DNA of 22,920 nucleotides, from NCBI GenBank assembly GCA_964369465.1, contig CAYJEX010000024.1, positions 1-22,920 on the forward strand. Reading direction: 5' to 3'. Shown here piece after piece: positions 1-6,073 of the stretch; the stretch's first letter is position 1; each line of letters opens with the position of its first letter. This stretch comes from CAYJHC01 sp964369465. Lineage in GTDB: Bacteria > Bacillota > Clostridia > Peptostreptococcales > Anaerovoracaceae. The notes under the pieces were generated by a model. That model worked only from the letters and a program-made list of their open reading frames with translations. It did no database searches and was not told the DNA's origin. A program made the position numbers and the translations under genes.

Positions 1-28
1 AAAAAACATCCCCGCGTTAAACGCAGGG
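1..28 (-). terminator. Intrinsic terminator, second of a tandem pair
   Basis: Read on the minus strand, CCCTGCG (28-22) pairs with CGCGGGG (16-10) around a five-base loop. All seven pairs form, one of them G-U, and a run of six T follows at 6-1. Read on the plus strand the same hairpin has a C-A mismatch and a shorter T-run, so the minus direction fits better. It would back up the terminator at 48-77, but it could also serve a plus-strand gene lying left of the window. Confidence 0.6.
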
Positions 29-37
29 TTTTCCCTT

Positions 38-77
38 ATACAAAACAAAGACCCCATCATTTTAGTAATGGGGTCTT
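38..77 (-). terminator. Intrinsic terminator after yhbY (possibly bidirectional)
   Basis: A perfect 10-bp stem, AAGACCCCAT (48-57) with ATGGGGTCTT (68-77), encloses a 10-nt loop. On the minus strand it is followed by a T-rich tract (TGTTTTG, 47-41). It lies 33 bp beyond the yhbY stop and is the natural end of the rpsB-tsf-yhbY transcript. The plus side is also T-rich (TATATTTTTA), so it may work in both directions. Confidence 0.85.
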
Positions 78-110
78 ATATTTTTATAGTTCTCTGATAT
101 TATTGTCATA

Positions 111-407
111 TTATTTTTTGGGCAATACAATCTGCGGATTATCTTTGGATTTTCTGTACAAGACAAACTTTCTTCCAATCGCTTGGACAAATTCTGCCTC
201 TGTTAGTTGTGCTATTTCATTCGCAACATCCCTCGGTTCTAGGTCACATCCTTCTTGCAATTTCACTTTTACAAGCTCTCTATATTCAAACCCTATCTCC
301 ATTTCTGCCACGATATTTTCCGTCAATCCTGATTTACCTAAAAATACTGTTGGTTCTAATGAGTGAGCTAACTTCTTTAGATAGCTCCTTTGTTTTCCTG
401 TAATCAT
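111..407 (-). CDS. yhbY: YhbY/YqeI-type CRM-domain RNA-binding protein
   Basis: This 98-residue protein fills the usual length of the bacterial CRM (YhbY) family, small proteins that associate with pre-50S ribosomal particles. The N-terminus MITGKQRSYLKKLAHSLEP matches the family's M-(L/I)-TGKQ opening and supports this start. The GxxG-type RNA-binding loop is seen as LGKSGLT (about residues 23-29), and the C-terminal part GRKFVLYRKS is also typical. It begins 14 nt after tsf and is probably transcribed with rpsB-tsf. I see no Shine-Dalgarno sequence before the ATG; the start lies inside a perfect 16-bp palindrome (405-420), so translation may depend on coupling to tsf. In many Firmicutes the relative yqeI sits with GTPase and NAD-synthesis genes, so this position after tsf is less usual. 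Confidence 0.9.
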   Translation of the reverse strand: MITGKQRSYLKKLAHSLEPTVFLGKSGLTENIVAEMEIGFEYRELVKVKLQEGCDLEPRDVANEIAQLTEAEFVQAIGRKFVLYRKSKDNPQIVLPKK

Positions 408-420
408 ATTATATAATATG
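405..420. repeat. Perfect 16-bp palindrome covering the yhbY start codon
   Basis: CATATTATATAATATG equals its own reverse complement. It fills the tsf-yhbY gap and includes the yhbY ATG (407-405). There is no purine-rich ribosome binding site in the gap. The palindrome is entirely AT apart from its end bases, so any RNA hairpin would be weak. Confidence 0.75.
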
Positions 421-421
421 T

Positions 422-1333
422 CTATTGAGCTAATTGTTTAGCTACTTCTTCTGCAAAGTTTTCTTCTTTTTTCTCAATTCCTTCGCCTACTTCGTATCTA
501 ACCATTTCTACAACTGTAATTGTTTTTCCAATTTCTTTTGCAGAATCATCAACATATTCTTTAACAGTTTTTTCTCCGTCTTTAACAAATTTTTGTTCAA
601 TTAAGCATACTTCTTTAAGTAATTTTTTGATTTTTCCTTTAACAATATTAGCTACCATTTCAGGTTTTTTTCCTTCATTAAGAACTTGTTGCTCTAGGAT
701 TTTACTTTCTTCTTCTACGTATGCTGGATCCACACCATCTTCGTTAATAAACCTAGGATTCATCGCTGCTGTTTGCATAGCCAGATCCTTACCTACAACT
801 TGAACTTCTTCTTTAGCTGCTTCTGTCTCTAGTCCGATAATTACTCCAACTTTATTGTTTCCATGAACATATCCTGTATATACAACTTTTGGATCTTCAA
901 ACCTAGCAAATCTTCTAATGCTTAAATTTTCACCAATAGTTGCAATTTTATTATTTAATGCGTCTTGAACTGTCTCGCCTTCAAAAGATAATGTAAGTAG
1001 TTCTTCTACATCTTTTGGATTGTCTGATAATACTTTATCTGCCATTTTTTCAACAAATTCTACAAAGTCATTATTTTTTGCAACAAAATCTGTTTCTGAA
1101 TTAACTTCCACCATAGCTGCTGTTCTTGAATCTTCACTATACGCAATCCTTACAATACCTTCTGCCGCGATTCTTCCAGCTTTTTTTGCCGCTTTAGCTA
1201 GTCCTTTTTCTCTAAGAACCTCTATCGACTTATCCATATCTCCATCTGTTTCAACAAGCACTTTTTTGCAATCCATCATGCCTGCTCCAGTTCTCTCTCT
1301 TAATTCTTTAACCATTTGGGCTGTTACTGCCAT
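422..1333 (-). CDS. tsf: Translation elongation factor Ts
   Basis: EF-Ts (303 residues) is the nucleotide-exchange factor that regenerates EF-Tu-GTP in the cytoplasm. The N-terminal UBA-like module is clear (VKELRERTGAGMMDCKKVL, about residues 9-27), followed by the conserved VNSETDFVAKN segment (about 77-87) that contacts EF-Tu, and the dimerisation/core domain up to the C-terminal helices. The length is close to the roughly 290 residues normal in Firmicutes. The start is fixed by AAGGAGGAATATT directly before ATG. The gene follows rpsB after 74 nt, the near-universal rpsB-tsf order. A 6-bp inverted repeat in that gap (1354-1359 with 1378-1383) could lower tsf read-through slightly, but this is inference. 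Confidence 0.98.
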   Translation of the reverse strand: MAVTAQMVKELRERTGAGMMDCKKVLVETDGDMDKSIEVLREKGLAKAAKKAGRIAAEGIVRIAYSEDSRTAAMVEVNSETDFVAKNNDFVEFVEKMADKVLSDNPKDVEELLTLSFEGETVQDALNNKIATIGENLSIRRFARFEDPKVVYTGYVHGNNKVGVIIGLETEAAKEEVQVVGKDLAMQTAAMNPRFINEDGVDPAYVEEESKILEQQVLNEGKKPEMVANIVKGKIKKLLKEVCLIEQKFVKDGEKTVKEYVDDSAKEIGKTITVVEMVRYEVGEGIEKKEENFAEEVAKQLAQ

Positions 1334-1407
1334 AATATTCCTCCTTGTACTAAGCGAAACTTAAATTTCTTTTGTTTTTTCGCAATATATTTTTGGTTAT
1401 ATGTTAA

Positions 1408-2169
1408 CTACGCTTCTTCGTTTTCTTGCACTTCTTCAGATGCTTCTACTTCTTCAGCTGTTTCTACTTCTGTATCATCATAGCTTTCGCCTTGTCTTGC
1501 TTCAATAACAGCATCTGCCATAAGACTCGCAATTAATTTAACTGCTCTGATTGCATCATCATTAGCTGGGATTACATAATCAACATCATCTGGGTCACAG
1601 TTTGTATCTACGATTCCAACAACTGGAATCCCAAGTATTCTTGCTTCTTTAACTGCAATTTTTTCTTTTTTAGGATCTACTACAAAAATTGCTGCTGGCA
1701 TTCCCTTCATATCTTTTATTCCGCCCAAGAATTTTTCTAGTTTTTCCATTTCTCTTACTAACGAAAGAACTTCTTTTTTGCCTAATTTTTCAAATGTTCC
1801 ATCTTCAGACATTACTTTAATTTCTTCAAGTCTTTTGATTCTTTCTGATATAGTTTTGTAATTTGTAAGCATTCCGCCTAACCATCTATGGTTTACATAG
1901 TACATTCCACATCTGTTTGCTTCATCTACCGTAGCTGCTTGCGCTTGCTTTTTTGTTCCTACAAACAAAATTGGTTTTCCAGTTTCAGCAGCAGATTTCA
2001 TAAAAGCATAAGCCTCTTCAATCTTTTTTGCAGATTTTTGAAGATCTATAATATAGATTCCATTTCTTTCTGTAAAGATATACGGAGCCATTTTCGGGTT
2101 CCATCTTCTTGTTTGGTGTCCAAAATGTACACCTGCTTCTAGTAATTGTTTAATTGAGATAACTGACAT
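1408..2169 (-). CDS. rpsB: 30S ribosomal protein S2
   Basis: S2 (253 residues from the chosen start) is a 30S subunit protein. The opening SVISIKQLLEAGVHFGHQTRR, the segment RNGIYIIDLQKS and the VVGIVDTNCDPDDVDYVIPANDDA block (about 187-210) are diagnostic. An in-frame ATG exists 27 bases upstream, but the strong AAGGAGG (about 2181-2175) sits at proper spacing from the ATG at 2169-2167, so the shorter start is preferred. The protein ends in a long acidic tail rich in Glu (about the last 25 residues), a common lineage-variable extension of S2. A consensus promoter at 2300-2328 and a leader of about 125 nt precede it. It heads the rpsB-tsf-yhbY unit. Confidence 0.98.
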   Translation of the reverse strand: MSVISIKQLLEAGVHFGHQTRRWNPKMAPYIFTERNGIYIIDLQKSAKKIEEAYAFMKSAAETGKPILFVGTKKQAQAATVDEANRCGMYYVNHRWLGGMLTNYKTISERIKRLEEIKVMSEDGTFEKLGKKEVLSLVREMEKLEKFLGGIKDMKGMPAAIFVVDPKKEKIAVKEARILGIPVVGIVDTNCDPDDVDYVIPANDDAIRAVKLIASLMADAVIEARQGESYDDTEVETAEEVEASEEVQENEEA

Positions 2170-2239
2170 AATTTTCCTCCTTGGTTTTTCTACCACCTTG
2201 TCTTCTCCTTACAATAACTACATCTTATCTCTAGATATA

Positions 2240-2268
2240 GCACCAACTGCAAAGTGGGCAAGGTGTGC
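2240..2268 (-). promoter_or_regulatory. Possible structured leader (hairpin) of rpsB mRNA
   Basis: Within the rpsB 5' untranslated region, minus-strand GCAC-A-C (2268-2263) can pair with GGTGC (2244-2240) around an inner UGC/GCA stem. This makes an irregular hairpin about 70 nt upstream of the start codon. Its G+C content stands out from the AT-rich surroundings. Ribosomal protein leaders are often autoregulatory, and an S2-controlled rpsB leader is known in gammaproteobacteria. Whether this one is regulatory is inference. Confidence 0.35.
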
Positions 2269-2299
2269 TAATTTATTTTGTGCAAAACACACAAAAATT

Positions 2300-2328
2300 A
2301 TTCTACTATATTTTACGCAATATTTCAA
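2300..2328 (-). promoter_or_regulatory. Sigma-A-type promoter of rpsB-tsf-yhbY
   Basis: On the minus strand a -35 box TTGAAA (2328-2323) and a -10 box TAGAAT (2305-2300) are separated by exactly 17 bp. Each box differs from consensus at one or two positions. Transcription would begin near 2293, about 125 nt before the rpsB start. Confidence 0.75.
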
Positions 2329-2443
2329 GAGTTTCTCAAGTATTTGTTGTAAAATTTTGCAAATTTCAAATTTTCAGGTTTTCAAGTATTTATTAGAAAA
2401 TTCAATCATCAAATTATAGACAGAGTACATTAATCATGGTATA

Positions 2444-5314
2444 TTACCCATCTATTACATTTTCACTTGTATTGCTTTTAAGAAGATCGATAAATTCATC
2501 TACCATCAAAGGTTTTGAATAATAATAACCTTGACCGTATATACATCCCATTTCAATCAGATTATTTGCATGTTCTTTTGTTTCAATACCTTCCGCAACA
2601 ACTGTGAAATCCAAGTCATTTGCAAGCGTAACTATACTTCGTAAAATCAGTAGACCTTTTTCATTTTCAGAATTTCCTTGTACAAAATCTTTATCAATTT
2701 TTATTGTGTCTACATCTAGCATTTTTATTCTTGCAAGAGTTGATGAACCTTTTCCAAAATCATCTATAGAAATATGGAATCCCTGTTTTTCAAATTTTAT
2801 AATTGAAGCAGCAATTTCATCAAAGGTAACATCTAAAACACTTTCTGTTAATTCTAATTCAATTCGCTCTGGATCAATTTCATATTTGTTTAATATTTCC
2901 AAACACGCGTCTGTATTTTTAGTTTCAATCGCTGTAATAGCAGAAATATTTACCGATATTAGAGGAATATCTAATTTATGTGTTATGATCATCTGGCACA
3001 CTTTTTCTAAAATGTAATAATCCAAATTCATTATAAAACCGCTCGATTCAAATACAGGTATAAATTCATCAGGATAAATCATTTTTCCATCTGGCTTTTT
3101 CCATCTGGCCAAAGCCTCAGCACCTACAATTTTTCCAGTAATTAAATTGTATTTTGGTTGAACAACTATGTATATTTCTTCATTTTCAAGTGCAGTTTTC
3201 ATCGTATTGATTATTTCGTTATATTTCAACCTTTGGTTATGCATTTCTTCATCATAAAAGAACGTCGTGTTTCCAAAAATATGCTTTCCTTTCACCCTAG
3301 CAGTATTTGCACAATCAATTATATAATCTATATCCTCTTTAGGATTTTTTATTAGATAAAGGCCACGACTGAAATTAACAGCAACTTTATTACCAATAAC
3401 ATTATAAATGCTATTTGATACCATATCTTCCGAATCAATGCTTTCTTTTGTTATTTCTCTACCAGGCTGAATTTTCAAAAGTACTAGGAATATATCCGCA
3501 TTATAACGGCACGCCAAATCCGAACTTCTAGTCCGCTCACATATCACTTTCGAGAGTTCGATAAGAGCTAGGTTTCCCGATTCATAACTACAATTTGTAT
3601 TTATTCCTTTGAAATTATCAATGTCAACACTCAACATTATATATTCCCCTGGTTTTGCATTCTTCAAAATCTTTTCAGCTTCTTCAACAAATTTTTTCTT
3701 TGTCATAAGCCCTGTCACGCTATCTACGTCTTCAATTATTCTTATTTCTTTTCTTTTTCTATATGCAAGCACTGAAAAAATAGCTATTAAGAAACAAGAG
3801 AGTATGACAAGGACAACAACAAACTCCGTTGCATACATTATTAATATGTTTGTGAATGAAGAGTCTGTGAAAGTTGAAAAATTTTCTGCTAAAACAACAT
3901 CCACAAATCCGTTGTCTAGCTCCAAAATTGCTTGATTGATATTATCAAGCATTTCTATTGGCAAATCGTCCGAAAGTGCAATATATGAAGGTAATGTATA
4001 TCCAAGCGAAATAACTTGATAGTTATTACCATTTAATTGCGACAAAACATTATTTATCACTAGATCAGACGCTACCATAACATCAAAATCTTCCTTTTTA
4101 AATCCGAAATACAGTTCCTCCATATTATTCACTGTAATTATTTTTGCATTGGGAAAATTAGATTTAAAAACCCCAACATCAATAGCATTATAATTAAGCG
4201 TCCCTATCGTTTTCACATCGTCTTTTTTCAAATCTTGTGACATTATCGCCATCATTTCTAATGTCATATATGGATCTGAAATTTGGTTATGCATTGCACT
4301 TTCATTTCCAATAGAACATACATCAAAGTCTATATCGGCATTACTGTACTCTTCGGAATCATGCAAAATATATTTTACTTCAATTCCCATTATTCGAGCA
4401 AGTTCATTCATAACATCAATGGAAACACCTTTTGCATTTCCGTTAGAATCCGTATAACTAAATGGTTGATGCCAACTATTGTAACTCACATTATAGACAT
4501 CTTTATTATACGCCTCTCTATGGTCAGCAGTCTGTGCATGCCCTTCAAATAAGCCTAGGCTATTCGAATAGTATTTCAAAAACAATTTTTCAGCAAAAAG
4601 ATAATGAACTTCATCTATTTCTTCTATAGCTTCATCTATTTCAGTCAACAATTCATCATTTCCTTTTTGGCTAACAAAGTATAATGGAGTTTTTCCAAGA
4701 AATTCAACTACTTTAAGTCCTTCAGTATCATCCAATGTAGTTCCTACTCTAAGCACATATAATCCCTGCGCCATATCTTTACTTATACTATTATGTTCTA
4801 TCGTTATTATCTTTGGAGATATATTTTTTTCTTTAATGAATTTTTCCAACAGTTCTGGCTGTCCCGAATTCTTCAAAACTCCAATTCTTACATCTTCATA
4901 ATCTTCTGCGGATTCATAATACTCACTGGAATCTTCATCCTCTAGCAAGAAAACTTCTTCGTACAATATCTCATTTTCCGTAAATTCAAATCTTGAAGAA
5001 AAATCATCTGTTTGAACAATTGGTCCAAATAAATCCAATTCACCATTTTCGATTTTTTCCAAACCTTCGTCCCATTCTACCTCTACAAATTCAAACCTCA
5101 AATTAGAATGTCTGGAAATCTCTGTTAGATACTCATACCCATATCCTTCCGAGCCTCTAGTAAATGGATCATTTATTATTGCATAATTTTTTACATATCC
5201 TACTTTTACAATTTCCTTATTATCTTCATTCGCAAAAATTAACGCCGTTCTAGACGCAGTTGTAGACAAAGTAATTGACAAGATTAATAAAGCTACCAAT
5301 ATTATTTTTTTCAT
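2444..5314 (-). CDS. Membrane c-di-GMP phosphodiesterase with two SBP_bac_3 sensor domains, degenerate GGDEF and intact EAL
   Basis: This 956-residue protein starts at the ATG preceded by AGGGGA (5326-5321), giving MKKIILVALLILSITL, a signal peptide. Two type-2 solute-binding (SBP_bac_3-like) domains follow (about 35-255 and 270-485), then one membrane helix (about 493-518), a GGDEF-type domain (about 530-685) and an EAL domain (about 700-945). The GGDEF signature has become YNADIF (about 604-609), so cyclase activity is unlikely. The EAL domain keeps the residues expected for c-di-GMP hydrolysis: EALARW, VNIS, ELTES, DDFGKG, KIDKDF, AEGIE and QGYYYSKP. The likely role is an extracellular small-molecule sensor, perhaps for amino acids, that lowers c-di-GMP. 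Domain assignment is from motifs; ligand and output are unknown. It lies upstream of rpsB on the same strand but 274 nt away, so it is probably a separate unit. Confidence 0.92.
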   Translation of the reverse strand: MKKIILVALLILSITLSTTASRTALIFANEDNKEIVKVGYVKNYAIINDPFTRGSEGYGYEYLTEISRHSNLRFEFVEVEWDEGLEKIENGELDLFGPIVQTDDFSSRFEFTENEILYEEVFLLEDEDSSEYYESAEDYEDVRIGVLKNSGQPELLEKFIKEKNISPKIITIEHNSISKDMAQGLYVLRVGTTLDDTEGLKVVEFLGKTPLYFVSQKGNDELLTEIDEAIEEIDEVHYLFAEKLFLKYYSNSLGLFEGHAQTADHREAYNKDVYNVSYNSWHQPFSYTDSNGNAKGVSIDVMNELARIMGIEVKYILHDSEEYSNADIDFDVCSIGNESAMHNQISDPYMTLEMMAIMSQDLKKDDVKTIGTLNYNAIDVGVFKSNFPNAKIITVNNMEELYFGFKKEDFDVMVASDLVINNVLSQLNGNNYQVISLGYTLPSYIALSDDLPIEMLDNINQAILELDNGFVDVVLAENFSTFTDSSFTNILIMYATEFVVVLVILSCFLIAIFSVLAYRKRKEIRIIEDVDSVTGLMTKKKFVEEAEKILKNAKPGEYIMLSVDIDNFKGINTNCSYESGNLALIELSKVICERTRSSDLACRYNADIFLVLLKIQPGREITKESIDSEDMVSNSIYNVIGNKVAVNFSRGLYLIKNPKEDIDYIIDCANTARVKGKHIFGNTTFFYDEEMHNQRLKYNEIINTMKTALENEEIYIVVQPKYNLITGKIVGAEALARWKKPDGKMIYPDEFIPVFESSGFIMNLDYYILEKVCQMIITHKLDIPLISVNISAITAIETKNTDACLEILNKYEIDPERIELELTESVLDVTFDEIAASIIKFEKQGFHISIDDFGKGSSTLARIKMLDVDTIKIDKDFVQGNSENEKGLLILRSIVTLANDLDFTVVAEGIETKEHANNLIEMGCIYGQGYYYSKPLMVDEFIDLLKSNTSENVIDG

Positions 5315-5466
5315 ACAGAGTCCCCTCATTTTTCACCTTATTTCGTATTTAAGAAAAACATATATTCGGTATAAAATACTAGACTAATGTTCCTAAAATT
5401 ATACAGCAACATCAAATTGTAATTTGGTAATTACGAACTTTTCACAGAGTATTCTACTGTTTTCAT

Positions 5467-5501
5467 ACTATATATAAATACGTTTCAAATTTATATATAG
5501 T
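5467..5501. repeat. 13-bp perfect inverted repeat with 9-bp spacer
   Basis: ACTATATATAAAT (5467-5479) and ATTTATATATAGT (5489-5501) are exact reverse complements. The arms contain only one C/G pair each, so a stable RNA hairpin is doubtful. A protein-binding site or promoter-region element is equally possible. It lies about 150 bp upstream of the phosphodiesterase start and 100 bp before the padR promoter. Confidence 0.6.
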
Positions 5502-5600
5502 TTTACATAACTACGCATCAATTATACCATTCAAAGACTTGATATTTCAATCTAATATACAAATAAATTCGACAAAATAGAAAAATCGATGCTCTTTTGG

Positions 5601-5629
5601 TTGACATTAAAATTTATTAATGCTATATT
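5601..5629 (+). promoter_or_regulatory. Strong sigma-A-type promoter of padR-MFS operon
   Basis: A perfect -35 box TTGACA (5601-5606), a 17-bp spacer and a near-consensus -10 box TATATT (5624-5629) point toward padR. The predicted start of transcription is near 5636, giving a leader of about 130 nt. Confidence 0.8.
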
Positions 5630-5633
5630 GTTA

Positions 5634-5655
5634 ATATCGAAAAGCGATAACGATA
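5634..5655. promoter_or_regulatory. Candidate operator (ATATCG-N10-CGATAT) at the padR transcription start
   Basis: ATATCG (5634-5639) and CGATAT (5650-5655) form a 6-10-6 inverted repeat, and a third CGATA (5644-5648) lies between them. It overlaps the expected transcription start of the padR-MFS promoter, where a bound repressor would block initiation. PadR-family regulators usually bind palindromes in their own promoter, so self-repression is a reasonable inference. Confidence 0.45.
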
Positions 5656-5768
5656 TGCGTTTTTAATTATGCTACACACCACTACTCTTGTTTTGTATTT
5701 CGACATATCTTATATCATTCACACTTATTGTATATTATCAAAGTTTTATATTTTATCGAAAGGTTATT

Positions 5769-6071
5769 ATGGAAAATCAAGTATTACGCAAACTATTTCT
5801 GGGATTCATTCAAATCCATATTTTGCATCATGCAAAAAAAGAACCTATTTATGGTTCTTTCATGATTGAAGAATTGAAGAATCATGGTTACAACATAAGC
5901 CCTGGAACACTATATCCAATTTTTCATAACCTTGAAAAATCCGGACATCTAACAATGAACACACAAAACCACAAGGGTAAAATACGCAAATATTACTCAA
6001 TCACTCAAAAAGGCGAAGAAACTCTTTTCGAAGCAAAATTAAAAATCAAAGAGCTCACAGGAGAAATATAA
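5769..6071 (+). CDS. PadR-family transcriptional regulator
   Basis: This 100-residue protein has the size of the short (subfamily 1) PadR regulators. It has the typical winged-helix order: helix LGFIQIHILHHAKKEPIYGSFMIEEL, then SPGTLYPIFHNLEKSGHL (about 47-64), which is the PadR recognition-helix signature, then a wing with KIRKYYSITQKGEE. An in-frame ATG upstream would add 27 mostly hydrophobic residues, but the ATG at 5769 has AAAGG five bases before it and matches the family start. The stop is two bases before the MFS transporter start, so the two are co-translated. It probably represses its own operon, with the divergent phosphodiesterase a less likely target, and is released by a drug-like ligand. 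The ligand is unknown. Confidence 0.9.
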   Translation: MENQVLRKLFLGFIQIHILHHAKKEPIYGSFMIEELKNHGYNISPGTLYPIFHNLEKSGHLTMNTQNHKGKIRKYYSITQKGEETLFEAKLKIKELTGEI

Positions 6072-6073
6072 AA

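Larger units (their letters stand above)
5315..5768. other. Divergent intergenic region between the phosphodiesterase gene and padR
   Basis: This 454-bp AT-rich spacer contains no convincing gene. It holds a TATAAT hexamer for the minus strand (5403-5398) without a good -35 box, a short inverted repeat GTAATT-N4-AATTAC just upstream of that (5419-5434), a 13-bp perfect inverted repeat (5467-5501), and the strong padR promoter and candidate operator (5601-5655). I see no riboswitch or RNA gene. Confidence 0.6.

Noticed and set aside
1020..1364. 114-codon plus-strand frame opposite tsf
   Set aside because: It is antisense to a certain gene and serine-rich as expected from a reverse-complement frame, with no start signal.
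2336..2391. Direct repeat TCAAGTATTT (2336-2345 and 2382-2391) upstream of the rpsB promoter
   Set aside because: Ten-base AT-rich repeats are common by chance in such spacers, and there are only two copies with no symmetry.
5330..5668. Possible c-di-GMP riboswitch upstream of the phosphodiesterase gene
   Set aside because: I see no GEMM-type conserved segments, and the region is too AT-rich for the expected paired stems.
5688..5768. N-terminal extension of PadR by 27 hydrophobic residues
   Set aside because: PadR proteins begin at the winged helix, the ATG at 5769 has its own ribosome binding site, and the extension would start close to the promoter without one.
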